Notes: a model not told the origin generated them from the sequence alone. Shown: positions 42,478-52,169, counted from the first letter of the stretch. The stretch: 64,000 nt of DNA from JAYUJH01 sp043765375 (GCA_043765375.1 JAYUJH010000008.1:61367-125366); one strand, 5' to 3'. Numbers and translations: made by a program.

Positions 42478-43107
42478 TCACCATATTTTTGGTAAAATGC
42501 GCCATTTTGTTTGTTGCATGTAATCAACATATTCTGGGTTTTTGCTAAGTAACTTTTCTTCCCTTACTATGCGATACCCCTCAAATATTATGAACACAGC
42601 AAACACAATCACATTCCAACTGCTATAATTCTGCGCTAAAAAACAAGAATAATTCACTAAATATCCCGCATAAATCGGGTGACGAACTACCTTGTATATA
42701 CCATGCTTAACCACCCCACGATCCGCAGGAAGCAAACCAAAGCTCTTGCGTAATGTCATCAATCCAATAATTGAAAACACAAATCCCACCCCACCAATCA
42801 GTTGCAACGGCAATATTTCGGGCGTATTTTCAACGCCTCGGGCAAGCAACATAAAAAAAGTCCCAAGGAATGTTGCTACCAAATCTTGCCAAGCAAATGA
42901 AACATTTTTTGGTTTGTTACGAGTAAGCAATAAATAAACCAACAATCCATTAAAAAACATCAGCAACATTACGCTTATTTTATAACCTCCCGACTGGGCT
43001 GCTTTTAAGTTGGCCATAAAAAACAAAGTGAATATAATTGCCAACGCAAAGCTGCATAAGCGATTAAAATCATTGCTAATCATATATTGTTGTAATTTTT
43101 GTTTCAT
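42478..43107 (-). CDS. Isoprenylcysteine/phospholipid methyltransferase-like membrane protein
   Basis: The 209-aa protein has about five membrane helices. It ends with the family motif VVRHPIYAGYLVNY, then FEGYRIVREEKLLSKNPEYV DYMQQTKWRILP, typical of the ICMT/PEMT superfamily. The bacterial members methylate lipids or unknown substrates. Specificity cannot be read from the sequence. The gene stands alone upstream of motB with about 130 bases between them. Confidence 0.8.
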   Translation of the reverse strand: MKQKLQQYMISNDFNRLCSFALAIIFTLFFMANLKAAQSGGYKISVMLLMFFNGLLVYLLLTRNKPKNVSFAWQDLVATFLGTFFMLLARGVENTPEILPLQLIGGVGFVFSIIGLMTLRKSFGLLPADRGVVKHGIYKVVRHPIYAGYLVNYSCFLAQNYSSWNVIVFAVFIIFEGYRIVREEKLLSKNPEYVDYMQQTKWRILPKIW

Positions 43108-43236
43108 AAAATCCGCTATCTAAAATCCGCTATTAAATTATATTTTTATTTATATTTTGTTTAACCATAATTTTGCCATGCAACAAATATATTACTGGAC
43201 AAATATAATTTCCATCAAATTATATGTTAATAATAA

Positions 43237-44373
43237 TTATGGAGTTTTTTGCAAAACGTTACCATCATTAATTATTTCTTTTTGCAAGCCATCACTTTTT
43301 TGCATTACCTCACCACCTAACATTCCATCTTTCAAAGCTCCCTCAATTGGGGCTATCTTAATTGGCACAACCGTGATTGGCTTGAACTTGTCCATATTAA
43401 CCTTACCTCCCTTATCACCTTGCTTATCAATTGGCGAAGATTCCCGCTCAAATTGCAACACTTCATCACCCCGTTCATTAATTGGCAACCCACCATCAGA
43501 TGGCTTATCAGTTGGGGCAATTTTCATGTGATCCCCTTTCAATAATATAATCTCAATGCGACGATTTTTTGCCGCAACAGGGTCATGCACAAATAGCAAC
43601 TCCTTTGCCGCCCTGCCCTGCACTTTGCCCACCTGCTCTGGGTTCAATCCTGATGCAATCATAAATCTTCTCGCCGCATTTGCTCTATCCGCAGAAAGCT
43701 CCCAATTGCTATAGCTCGCGGATTTATTGCGACTAAACGGTTTTGCATCAGTATGCCCCGTCACAGAAATGTGATTTGGCACATCAGCAATCACATGAGT
43801 GATTTTTGCGAGTATGCGCTCGCCCGTGGCGGTTAATTTTGTTCCGCCGTCATAAAACATTGGTTCAGTATCAGAATCAAGCAATTGCACACTCAAACCC
43901 TCGGGCTTTTGCTCCATCATGATGTTTTCACCCATTGAACGCATCTGTGCATCATCAGCTATCGCTTGGTTGAGGCTACTCGCCGCCTTATCAAATATCA
44001 TCTGATCTCCCTCGGGAGTTTCCATAATAGCAGTTGGCTTGACTTCACCGATTTTTATTCCTTGCGGAGGTTGCCCTGATATAATGGACGGCTTGGAGGT
44101 ATTTTCCCGCCTTACGCCCTTCACCAATACATCTGTGCGCCCGCCTTTGAAACCAATTCCAAGAGAATCCTTCAACCCTATTGTTGGACTAAAATAATCA
44201 GCGATGCTCTCCAGCTTACCCTCCGAAGTGCTGGAAATCAGCCATAACAGCAAGAAAAAGGCCATCATCGCCGTCACAAAATCCGCATAAGCCACCTTCC
44301 AAGCACCGCCATGATGCTTGTTCTCTGCTTTATATATTTTTTTAATGATTATCGGACGTTCTAGCTCAGCCAT
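43237..44373 (-). CDS. motB: Flagellar motor stator protein MotB
   Basis: The 378-aa protein has the MotB start: a short cytoplasmic segment, then GAWKVAYADFVTAMMAFFLL with the essential proton-carrying Asp (YADF). The following plug/linker and the OmpA-like peptidoglycan-binding domain (ISVTGHTDAKPFSRNKSASY, SADRANAARRFMIASGLNPE) anchor the stator to the wall. The final 90 residues are a low-complexity tail. It lies 9 bases after motA. The rest of the flagellar genes is not in the window. Confidence 0.95.
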   Translation of the reverse strand: MAELERPIIIKKIYKAENKHHGGAWKVAYADFVTAMMAFFLLLWLISSTSEGKLESIADYFSPTIGLKDSLGIGFKGGRTDVLVKGVRRENTSKPSIISGQPPQGIKIGEVKPTAIMETPEGDQMIFDKAASSLNQAIADDAQMRSMGENIMMEQKPEGLSVQLLDSDTEPMFYDGGTKLTATGERILAKITHVIADVPNHISVTGHTDAKPFSRNKSASYSNWELSADRANAARRFMIASGLNPEQVGKVQGRAAKELLFVHDPVAAKNRRIEIILLKGDHMKIAPTDKPSDGGLPINERGDEVLQFERESSPIDKQGDKGGKVNMDKFKPITVVPIKIAPIEGALKDGMLGGEVMQKSDGLQKEIINDGNVLQKTP

Positions 44374-44382
44374 AATTTTATC

Positions 44383-45237
44383 TTATCCCGCACCATTACA
44401 AGCATTTTCAACTTCAGCAAATGATGGTTTATATAACACATCAATGGAAGTTCTGGCATATTCCACCGCAATCGCTGGTGCAACTCCTTTTGAATATGCA
44501 ACCAATCCTGCCTTAATGCACTCAAGATAACGCACATGTGACTCCATCACATCACCAATATATCTAGCAATTGGCCCTACAAACCCATATGATAATAACA
44601 CGCCGAGGAATGTTCCAACTAATGCTGCACCAATCAGCTTACCCAAAATCTCAGGTGGTTCGTTGATGCTGCCCATCGTGATTATCACCCCAAGCACAGC
44701 TGCCACAATCCCAAGGGCGGGCATTCCATCTGCCATAGTTGCGAGTGAATGGCTGATATGCTGCGCTTCACTCCTATGTGATGCAACTTCTTTTTCCATC
44801 AAATCTTCCAACTCATAGTGATTATCAACGCCCATCGTCATCAAGCGTAAATAATCAGCGAAAAAATCCACAGCGTGATGATTAGCTGAAAATGTTGGAT
44901 ATCTGGTGAATAACGAGCTACTATGAGGGTTGTTAATATGCTGCTCCATTTCCAGCATTCCTTTGCTGCGAATGGTTTTATAAACGCTATATTGCATCGT
45001 CAACAAATCAACATATGATGGTTTTTTATGCGGCATACCCTTAAATAAGCATTTCATGCTTTTGAGAATAGCTTTAATCAGTGGTGCGGGTGTGCCAATA
45101 ATAAATGCACCAACTGCTGCCCCGATGATAATCAAAAACTCAGATGGTTGCCACAAAACGGCTAAATTGCCATGGTGCCATATATACCCACCAATAACAC
45201 AACTAACCACCACCAAAAAGCCAATTATAAACTTCAT
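44383..45237 (-). CDS. motA: Flagellar motor stator protein MotA
   Basis: From the ATG at 45237 the protein has 284 aa, the family's normal size; a TTG at 45255 would add six residues. Four membrane helices are visible (FIIGFLVVVSCVIGGYIW; EFLIIIGAAVGAFIIG; MPALGIVAAVLGVIITMGSI; GKLIGAALVGTFLGVLLSYG), with the conserved helix-3/4 pattern and prolines of the MotA/TolQ superfamily. MotA with MotB forms the proton channel that drives flagellar rotation. motA-motB form a pair. Confidence 0.95.
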   Translation of the reverse strand: MKFIIGFLVVVSCVIGGYIWHHGNLAVLWQPSEFLIIIGAAVGAFIIGTPAPLIKAILKSMKCLFKGMPHKKPSYVDLLTMQYSVYKTIRSKGMLEMEQHINNPHSSSLFTRYPTFSANHHAVDFFADYLRLMTMGVDNHYELEDLMEKEVASHRSEAQHISHSLATMADGMPALGIVAAVLGVIITMGSINEPPEILGKLIGAALVGTFLGVLLSYGFVGPIARYIGDVMESHVRYLECIKAGLVAYSKGVAPAIAVEYARTSIDVLYKPSFAEVENACNGAG

Positions 45238-45330
45238 AACATCACTTCGCTTCAAACTTATTTTTATATTGATTTATAAGTTTTATCATGGCGAATATTG
45301 ATAAACTGTTAATTTTATATGTTTTTGCCT

Positions 45331-45385
45331 ATTATTTTAATAGTTATGGTATTTTAATAGTTTTGGTTATTTTAATAATAACATT
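45331..45385. repeat. Three tandem AT-rich units upstream of motA
   Basis: TATTTTAATAGTTATGG, TATTTTAATAGTTTTGG and TTATTTTAATAATAA follow one another about 100-150 bases before the motA start. They are direct repeats of about 17-18 bases and may be a decayed duplication. No regulatory role can be assigned from sequence. Confidence 0.6.
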
Positions 45386-45517
45386 CAACAAATATATTTT
45401 GAACAATCAATTTAACAATTAAAAAGTCATTTCGTTTCAGCATCATTCTAGCTCTCATTTACTTAAGTCAAAATCGGCTTAAATCAAACTAAAATGATGC
45501 TAAACACTTTATAATCC

Positions 45518-45853
45518 TTAAGCAGCTTGTGCAAGCGTGCCTTCTGGAGTCATTTTGTCAACCGCATTTGGCAAAAGTTCTGCCAATTTTTCTGCAATAG
45601 TATCTTTATCAAGACCAAACTTTTCTGCCAATTCTGCAAGCTTATCTTCACCAAAAGCATCTGTCACTTGTGACGCATTAACAGGCATATTTTCGCCCTT
45701 CCCAACCCATGAGCTAGCAATTGCACCAAGTCCGCCTTTATCAAACTTACCAATCAAACCCTGCAATCCACCTTGCTGATCCAAAAACTTTTCCATCAAT
45801 GTCGCTGCGCCTGCGCTAACTAATCCACCGATAACTCCATCTAAAAAACTCAT
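45518..45853 (-). CDS. YidB/DUF937-type small protein
   Basis: The start is the ATG at 45853 (MSFLDGVIGGLVSAGAATLM), preceded by AGGAG in TTAGGAGTTA at about 45862-45868; the longer reading from 45892 has no such site. The 111-aa protein matches the YidB pattern: GLQGLIGKFDKGGLGAIASS WVGKGEN, then VNASQVTDAFGEDKLAELAEKFGL. YidB-like proteins are abundant and of unknown function. No signal peptide or membrane helix is clear. Confidence 0.85.
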   Translation of the reverse strand: MSFLDGVIGGLVSAGAATLMEKFLDQQGGLQGLIGKFDKGGLGAIASSWVGKGENMPVNASQVTDAFGEDKLAELAEKFGLDKDTIAEKLAELLPNAVDKMTPEGTLAQAA

Positions 45854-45937
45854 AATTTTAACTCCTAAATAATATTTAAGTTGCCAAAACACTCTTTTTT
45901 TGTATGCTTGTCAAGTTAAAATACATCATAAACATAT

Positions 45938-47866
45938 ATGAAAAATCACTCATCACAGCCAACATTGCAACAAACCATGCTTTCACGCAGACAATTTTTG
46001 CAAGGAGCAGCTATAGGACTTGCCGCAACTTCAATCCCAGCGTCACTTTCTGCTGCATCAACCAACGCCAAAAATCAATCATTAAACTTCACTGAAATTG
46101 CCAAAAATAATGATGTAACTTACCATCTAGCCAAAAATTATTCCGCCAAATCATTGCTTAGTTGGGGTGATAATATCATTAATAACGATATAATTGGTGA
46201 TAACTCTAAATCATTTGATGCAAGCGCATTAACCGCTACCACACAAGCCAAATCATTTGGTTTCAATAACGATTTCATTGCTTTTATGTCACTCCCACAA
46301 GGCAGCAACTCCAGCAATCACGGGTTATTATGCGTCAATCATGAATATACTAACTCCGAATTAATGTTCTCCACCGCACGGCTTGACACGATTAAAATCG
46401 CAGAAAAAAACGCCATTGAAATGAATGCACATGGTTGCAGCGTGGTGGAAGTGAAATATATTTCCAAACAATGGCATATCATTCATAATAGTCGCTATAA
46501 CAGGCGCATCACCGCCAGCACGCCAATGAATATTGCGGGGTTAGCAGCGGGCGACGCACAAATGCGCACCACCTTAAGCCCAGATGGCAAAACAGCGCAA
46601 GGCACAATCGGCAATTGCTCGGGTGGCACAACTCCGTGGGGAACAGTTCTTACCGCTGAAGAAAACTTTGATGCTTATTTCGCAGGTTCACCAAAACCCG
46701 AGAATAAACGTAGTTATCAACGTTACGGCATCGCTAAAAAATCGCCCGCAATTAATCACTATCAATGGCACAAAACTGATTCTCGCTTTGATTTGGGCGT
46801 TGAGCCAAATGAACCAAACCATTTTGGTTGGCTCGTGGAATATAACCCATATGACCCGTTAAGCACTCCCATAAAACGCACATCAATCGGGCGTTTCAAG
46901 CATGAATGTGCTAAATTGCACGTCAATTATGATGGTAAAATCGTGGTTTATAGCGGTGATGACGAAATGTTTGAATATCTCTATCGCTATGTAAGCAACG
47001 GCAAATATATTGCAGGCGATGCAACCAATAACAATAAATTGCTTGATGATGGTGTTTTGTCTGTTGCACAATTTCACGCTGATGGCACACTTAAATGGTT
47101 GCCGTTAATTTATGGCAAGGGCGGGTTAAATGAAGCAAATGGCTTTGCCTCACAAGCAGATGTGTTGATTAACACACGCAAAGCTGGTGATGTGTTGGGT
47201 GCAACCCCAATGGATAGACCAGAAGATATAGAGATACACCCATTCACAGGTGCAGTTTATGTTTCGCTAACCATGAATATTGAGCGTGAGCATACCAACC
47301 CCGCTAATCCACGCTTGCACAATAAAATGGGGCATATTTTGCAATTAAACCCCAAGCAAATATCGCTAGCTAATAAAAACATATCTGACCACACAGCTAA
47401 TATATTCACATGGCAACCATTTTTGCTTGCAGGCAACCCTGATGATGCAACTCATGGTGCTAAATATCAAAACCAACCGTCCAAACATGGTTGGCTTGCA
47501 AACCCTGATAATTTAAGCATTGATGGAGCAGGCAATTTGTGGGTGGCAACGGATGGGCAGCAAAAAACGATTGGCTTTAATGAGGGATTATACGCCATGA
47601 AAACTGTTGGAGCGCAAACAGGAAAACCGAAATGCTTCCTAACCGCACCAATTGGCGCAGAAGTCACGGGGCCTTGCTTCACGCCAGATTTCAAAACATT
47701 ATTCGTTTCAATTCAGCACCCCGCCGAGGGATTGCACCCAGACGGCAAAACAAAATCTACCTATGATAATCCATCAACCAGATTTCCTGACTTTAATCTC
47801 ACAACACCACCTCGCCCCACAATTCTTGCCATAACTCATATCAATGGTAAAATCATTGGTGACTAG
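45938..47866 (+). CDS. Tat-exported PhoX-family phosphatase (DUF839)
   Basis: The 642-aa protein begins with a twin-arginine signal (MLSRRQFLQGAAIGLAATSI, Arg-Arg-x-Phe-Leu). The mature part has the family pattern: FIAFMSLPQGSNSSNHGLLC VNHEYT, NCSGGTTPWGTVLTAEENFD, GRFKHECAKLHV, and MDRPEDIEIHPFTGAVYVSL. PhoX enzymes are calcium- and iron-dependent phosphatases folded as beta-propellers in the periplasm, usually for phosphate scavenging. No Pho-box can be identified with confidence. The stop is 17 bases from the end of the convergent pssA. Confidence 0.9.
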   Translation: MKNHSSQPTLQQTMLSRRQFLQGAAIGLAATSIPASLSAASTNAKNQSLNFTEIAKNNDVTYHLAKNYSAKSLLSWGDNIINNDIIGDNSKSFDASALTATTQAKSFGFNNDFIAFMSLPQGSNSSNHGLLCVNHEYTNSELMFSTARLDTIKIAEKNAIEMNAHGCSVVEVKYISKQWHIIHNSRYNRRITASTPMNIAGLAAGDAQMRTTLSPDGKTAQGTIGNCSGGTTPWGTVLTAEENFDAYFAGSPKPENKRSYQRYGIAKKSPAINHYQWHKTDSRFDLGVEPNEPNHFGWLVEYNPYDPLSTPIKRTSIGRFKHECAKLHVNYDGKIVVYSGDDEMFEYLYRYVSNGKYIAGDATNNNKLLDDGVLSVAQFHADGTLKWLPLIYGKGGLNEANGFASQADVLINTRKAGDVLGATPMDRPEDIEIHPFTGAVYVSLTMNIEREHTNPANPRLHNKMGHILQLNPKQISLANKNISDHTANIFTWQPFLLAGNPDDATHGAKYQNQPSKHGWLANPDNLSIDGAGNLWVATDGQQKTIGFNEGLYAMKTVGAQTGKPKCFLTAPIGAEVTGPCFTPDFKTLFVSIQHPAEGLHPDGKTKSTYDNPSTRFPDFNLTTPPRPTILAITHINGKIIGD

Positions 47867-47883
47867 CACTTAAGTTGTGCATA

Positions 47884-48633
47884 TCATTTCTTATGATGTT
47901 TGCGGTAAATATCATCTTTGCAAAAGAAAAAGGCTATTAACCCGATATATGTCGCAATAGCCACCAAATAAACCTCCAGCGGCGCAATAATAGTTGCAAT
48001 AGTCAGACCAATACCCAAAGCAATTAACGGCGTTACCTTGGTTCGTGGAATACGCACCAATTTTGTTGATGGAGTTTTAATATAACTCACCATCAAGCCT
48101 GCCACAAAAACCATATAAAAAGCGGTGAAAATAGCGGATTTATCTTGAATAAAACCCTCAAGCATCAACACCATTGGCAAAAATGAAAGCAACGCACCAG
48201 CGGGGGTTGGGATACCAATAAAAAAATTGCTAGAAACTTTTTCAACGCCGTCAACATGCATCACGTTAAAGCGAGCAAGGCGATAAGCCCCACCACATAA
48301 AAACGCTAAGGTTGCCGCCCAACCGAAAAAATACAAATCCTTCAAATGCCATTCGTAAATAATCAATGCGGGAGTAACGCAAAAATTGAGGAAATCCGCA
48401 AGTGAATCAAGCTGCGCTCCAACTTCGCTTTGCACATTTAGTTTGCGAGCAACTTTACCGTCCAGCCCATCACATATAGCAGCAATCAACAATAATAATA
48501 ATGATAATTTAATGTCCTCGCGTATGTAACTAAATCTTAAAGCGGTTAAACCCAAGCACATGGCGGTGAGCGTTATCGCATTAGGGATATAGCGCAACAA
48601 ATATCGCTTACCTGCAATTAATTTAGTTATCAT
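47884..48633 (-). CDS. pssA: CDP-diacylglycerol--serine O-phosphatidyltransferase
   Basis: The 249-aa polytopic membrane enzyme carries the CDP-alcohol phosphotransferase signature, with DG at DGLDGKVARKLNV and the downstream Gly/Asp/Asp of GAQLDSLAD. It makes phosphatidylserine, which Psd converts to phosphatidylethanolamine. The gene directly abuts psd (stop of psd to start of pssA with no gap), so the two are one transcript. Confidence 0.93.
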   Translation of the reverse strand: MITKLIAGKRYLLRYIPNAITLTAMCLGLTALRFSYIREDIKLSLLLLLIAAICDGLDGKVARKLNVQSEVGAQLDSLADFLNFCVTPALIIYEWHLKDLYFFGWAATLAFLCGGAYRLARFNVMHVDGVEKVSSNFFIGIPTPAGALLSFLPMVLMLEGFIQDKSAIFTAFYMVFVAGLMVSYIKTPSTKLVRIPRTKVTPLIALGIGLTIATIIAPLEVYLVAIATYIGLIAFFFCKDDIYRKHHKK

Positions 48634-49353
48634 CTAGCTTTTTTGCCACGTTAAAGCAGCTGGATTAAATGTTTCAGGGTTAATTGCGATAATAGTTTCT
48701 CCACCAATTGCCACACTATCCACATCAACCATTATCTTATAATGCTTCGGCACATAAACATCGCATCTGCTCCCAAAGCGAATAATTCCGTAACGATTAC
48801 CCGCTTTAATTTGGTCACCTTGATATAATTGGCAGATAATTCGCCTCGCCACAAACCCAGCTATTTGCACAAAGCTCATAATCTCGCCTGAATCAGTCCG
48901 CACCGCAATGATTGAACGCTCATTATCCTCACTTGCTTTGTCTAATGCAGCATTCAAAAACTTGCCCGGAATATACACCTCTTTCAACACTTCACCACTT
49001 ATTGGCACACGATTCACATGAACGTTAAACACACTGAGGAAAATTGAAACACGAGTATAATTCGCTGGAAAATCAACCATTTCAAGCTCTTTTGGCAGCG
49101 CAACATCATAATCAATAGCGCATATAATACCGTCGCCCGAAGCGAGAACCAACCCCTCCCCTTGCGGAATCATACGGTCTGGATTGCGAAAGAAATAAAT
49201 CGTAAATGCGCTAAGTGTCAGAAAAAAACACCCTATTGGCGCATATATGAGGTAACCAAGCACAGTTAGCGCAATAAATGCAGCAATAAACGGCTTACCC
49301 TTAGGGTGCGTTCCAACGAGTAAAGTTTTTTTGGTGGTGGCGATGATTGACAT
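48634..49353 (-). CDS. psd: Phosphatidylserine decarboxylase, short form
   Basis: The 239-aa protein belongs to the short archaeal-type/alphaproteobacterial Psd group. A membrane helix pair lies near residues 22-50 (FIAAFIALTVLGYLIYAPIG). VNRVPISGEVLKEVYIPGKF is followed by SEDNERSIIAVRTDSGE, and the C-terminal FGSRCDVYVPK supplies the Gly-Ser self-cleavage site that generates the pyruvoyl cofactor. It produces phosphatidylethanolamine, the substrate for the PmtA-like enzyme at 19.8 kb. Confidence 0.93.
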   Translation of the reverse strand: MSIIATTKKTLLVGTHPKGKPFIAAFIALTVLGYLIYAPIGCFFLTLSAFTIYFFRNPDRMIPQGEGLVLASGDGIICAIDYDVALPKELEMVDFPANYTRVSIFLSVFNVHVNRVPISGEVLKEVYIPGKFLNAALDKASEDNERSIIAVRTDSGEIMSFVQIAGFVARRIICQLYQGDQIKAGNRYGIIRFGSRCDVYVPKHYKIMVDVDSVAIGGETIIAINPETFNPAALTWQKS

Positions 49354-49569
49354 ATATATATGATATACCTAAAAATTAATTCTTAAGGGCAACTTAAACA
49401 TGTTTTTGCATAATTTTTCAACTAAATTAATGTTATGCGTTGCCACAAAATGAATTATTACAGTTTGATGACATAAAAACTTGATGCAAATCAATTGCTT
49501 AAGCATAATCATACAAAAAAACTAAATCTTATGCTTGCTAACATTGCAATTTTTGCTACAACTGTGAAT

Positions 49570-50559
49570 ATGAAATATATTTTCTACGCATTTATTTGTA
49601 TGATTTGCATCACAGCAACCACCGTTCAACCAGCCCTCGCAACTGAGCGTTCTGTGCCAGAGTTTGTGACGCAACTCAAAGCAAAAGCAAAAGCGCAAGG
49701 CATTTCCGATGCGTTATTAAATCAAGTATTGGTTGATTTCAAAGTTAGCCACAAAGCGATTGCAGCAGACAAAACTCAAGCTGAAGATAAATTACGCTTT
49801 ACCAAATATAAAAATAATATTCTCTCAAACGACCGTATTCGTCGTGGGCGTGCGTTATATCGTGAACATCACACCTTGCTCAACGAAATCGCCACCAAAT
49901 ATGGCGTTCCAGCACAATATATTGTTGCATTATGGGGGACAGAAACATCGTTTGGTTCATTCACAGGTGGGTTTAATGTGCCACATGCTTTGGCGTCACT
50001 AGCTTATGAAGGCAGACGTGAGGAATTATTCACCACTGAGTTCATCGCCGCTCTAAAAATCATTGAAGCGGGACATATATCATACGCACAAATGAAGGGT
50101 TCATGGGCAGGAGCAATGGGGCAATGTCAATTTATGCCGACAAGTTTCTTCAAGTTCGCCGTGGATTATGACGGTGACGGACATAAAAATATATGGAGTA
50201 GCAAAGCAGATGTGTTTGCCTCAATTGCTAATTATCTCAAAACTAGTGGGTGGCGAGCTGATGAAAAATGGGGCAGAGCAGTTCAATTGCCGAGCGGATT
50301 TAACTTTGTTCAAGAAAATATCAACGGCTTTTTTCCACTTTCGCATTGGCAAGCTCAAGGGATAAAGTTCGCTGATGGCTCAATACCCACCAACTCAAAT
50401 ATTCAAGCGGCATTCATGTTGCCAAGTGATGACCGTAGCAATGCTGCGGAGGGGGCTTACCTTGTTTATAATAACTTCCATGTGTTGCTGAAATGGAACT
50501 TTTCTCGCTTATTTGCCACAGCAGTTGGGTTATTAGCTGATGAAATAGCCAAAGGATAA
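49570..50559 (+). CDS. Lytic murein transglycosylase, MltB-like
   Basis: I prefer the ATG at 49570 because it starts a clean signal peptide (MKYIFYAFICMICITATTV, cleavage near ALA-TE); 49531 and a TTG at 49495 are alternatives. The 329-aa protein has the SLT_2 core: YGVPAQYIVALWGTETSFGS with the catalytic Glu, MKGSWAGAMGQCQFMPTSFF, and DGDGHKNIWSSKADVFASIA NYL. It cleaves peptidoglycan with formation of 1,6-anhydro-muramic acid, producing the material that NagZ (37.9 kb) recycles. It lies before rlpA and dacA on the same strand. Confidence 0.92.
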   Translation: MKYIFYAFICMICITATTVQPALATERSVPEFVTQLKAKAKAQGISDALLNQVLVDFKVSHKAIAADKTQAEDKLRFTKYKNNILSNDRIRRGRALYREHHTLLNEIATKYGVPAQYIVALWGTETSFGSFTGGFNVPHALASLAYEGRREELFTTEFIAALKIIEAGHISYAQMKGSWAGAMGQCQFMPTSFFKFAVDYDGDGHKNIWSSKADVFASIANYLKTSGWRADEKWGRAVQLPSGFNFVQENINGFFPLSHWQAQGIKFADGSIPTNSNIQAAFMLPSDDRSNAAEGAYLVYNNFHVLLKWNFSRLFATAVGLLADEIAKG

Positions 50560-50679
50560 TCGCTTTTCGTTGATTTTTGCGCTATCATTAATGAATAGCA
50601 AATTAATGGCCAATAAATATTTAATAATAACACCAGCAAATGAAATAATTTGTTAATCAACAATAATGGAATTGTAATA

Positions 50680-52011
50680 ATGTTAGATAAAATGATTGGA
50701 ATAATATTTGGCGCAATCGCCACAACAACAATTAAAGGCACAAAGCATTTGTTGTTGCGCCCAACTGCAATGATGATGCTTGCATTGCTTGGGGTTGTTG
50801 CTTGCTCGGGTAATAATAACGGAGGCGGAAACCGTAAACATATTAATGTCAGTAGTGGCTCACCTTATGGCGGAACATCGCAACCAACCCGTGTGAAAAT
50901 CGGCAGTGCATATGATATTAAAGGCGAAACTTATCAACCGCGCTTTGAACCAGAATATGAAGAGGAAGGCATGGCATCATGGTATGGCCCAGGGTTTCAC
51001 GGGCGAGCAACGGCAAGCGGTGAGAAATATGACCAATATCAAATGACAGCGGCGCATCGCACCTTGCCGCTGCCTTCACTTGTGCGAGTGACAAGGGTTG
51101 ATAACGGACATTCAGTTGTGGTGCGAGTGAATGATAGAGGGCCATTCCATGGTAATCGTATTATTGATCTCTCCAAAGCCGCTGCTAATGATTTGAAAAT
51201 GATAGGATCGGGCGTTGCTGAAGTTGAAGTGGAATATCTGCATGACGAAACAATGGATTATATCTCAGATTTAGGTTTGGAAGCCCCACATGAAATGCAA
51301 ATTGCTGAAGGAAGGGCTAGTGGAAGCAGTAGGGTTTTTAATTCAAATGCGGCTTATTCGCCAAAATCTGTAGCGGCAATTCAAGCACCAGCCACTGAAA
51401 GTAAAAACATTAAAAGTAAAAACATTGAAAGCAAGAATATTGAAAGCAAGAATATTGAAATGCAAAATATTCAAATGAGCGATTTGTCAGATAATGCGCA
51501 AAAAACCAAACCAGCTAATCAATCATCAGTTCAGGCATCAGTTCAGGCATCAGTTCAGGCGCAAAAACTAGCATGGGAAGCACCCGTAGTGACGTTAAAA
51601 CAAGATAAAAAAATTGAGAGTTTTGCCCCAATTAGAGCTACCACGCAAAATAATATTGAGCAAGCATCGCCTTTTGCCACCAGCAAAGATAGCCTTGCGG
51701 ATATAATTGCGCAAAATAACTCAAATGGTCAACTTCAAGCAAGCCCTCTCATATCAAATAGCTTAGCATCACCCGCAGAAGCATCGCAATTTCGGGTGCA
51801 AACTGCTGCATTTAGCAGCCTAGTTAATGCGCAAAAACACGCTAAAACTCTGCACCCAATCGCCAAGCCGTTAATCAGTGAAGTGGCAAAAAATGGTGCA
51901 ACATTATATCGTGTATCATTGCCACCCGTTGAAAGCTACGATACGGCAATGGTGATGTTGAAAAAAACTCAACAAATGGGTTATCGTGATGCTCGCCTCA
52001 TGGTTGAATAA
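50680..52011 (+). CDS. rlpA: RlpA-like septal lipoprotein with DPBB and SPOR domains
   Basis: The start is taken as the ATG at 50680 (MLDKMIGIIFGAI); 50650 is possible. A second hydrophobic stretch ends in LLGVVACSGN, a plausible lipobox. The double-psi beta-barrel domain lies at about residues 96-185 (GMASWYGPGFHGRATASGE, RVNDRGPFHGNRIIDLS KAAA), and a SPOR domain occupies the last 75 residues (SQFRVQTAAFSSLVNAQKHA). RlpA cleaves glycan strands lacking stem peptides at the septum in some species. The linker contains tandem repeats: five 15-bp units (SKNIE-like) at 51400-51474 and three 12-bp units (VQAS) at 51526-51561. Confidence 0.9.
   Translation: MLDKMIGIIFGAIATTTIKGTKHLLLRPTAMMMLALLGVVACSGNNNGGGNRKHINVSSGSPYGGTSQPTRVKIGSAYDIKGETYQPRFEPEYEEEGMASWYGPGFHGRATASGEKYDQYQMTAAHRTLPLPSLVRVTRVDNGHSVVVRVNDRGPFHGNRIIDLSKAAANDLKMIGSGVAEVEVEYLHDETMDYISDLGLEAPHEMQIAEGRASGSSRVFNSNAAYSPKSVAAIQAPATESKNIKSKNIESKNIESKNIEMQNIQMSDLSDNAQKTKPANQSSVQASVQASVQAQKLAWEAPVVTLKQDKKIESFAPIRATTQNNIEQASPFATSKDSLADIIAQNNSNGQLQASPLISNSLASPAEASQFRVQTAAFSSLVNAQKHAKTLHPIAKPLISEVAKNGATLYRVSLPPVESYDTAMVMLKKTQQMGYRDARLMVE
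51400..51561. repeat. Two in-frame tandem repeat tracts in the rlpA linker
   Basis: 51400-51474 holds five units of 15 bases (AGYAARAAYATTRAA pattern) encoding SKNIK/SKNIE. 51526-51561 holds three units of 12 bases encoding (S/A)VQA. Unit lengths are multiples of three, so copy number changes lengthen or shorten the linker without a frameshift. Confidence 0.85.
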
Positions 52012-52160
52012 AGGGACTATGTTGAATAAAAAATTATGGTTGATAAAAATATATAATTTCAATGGAAAAAATTATGGTTGAATAAAAATAATATCCAACT
52101 TAATATTCACCCTGATAATCAAACAAAACAATTAATGATTGAATAAAATAATTAATGGTA
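52001..52160. repeat. Direct repeats at the rlpA-dacA junction
   Basis: The last codons of rlpA (ATGGTTGAATAAA) recur as variants at about 52020 (ATGTTGAATAAAAA), 52036 (ATGGTTGATAAAAA), 52074 (ATGGTTGAATAAAAA) and 52137 (ATGATTGAATAAAA). The 150-base gap therefore looks built by repeated duplication of a 13-20 base unit. None forms a supported ORF. Confidence 0.6.
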
Positions 52161-52169
52161 AAATGAGCA

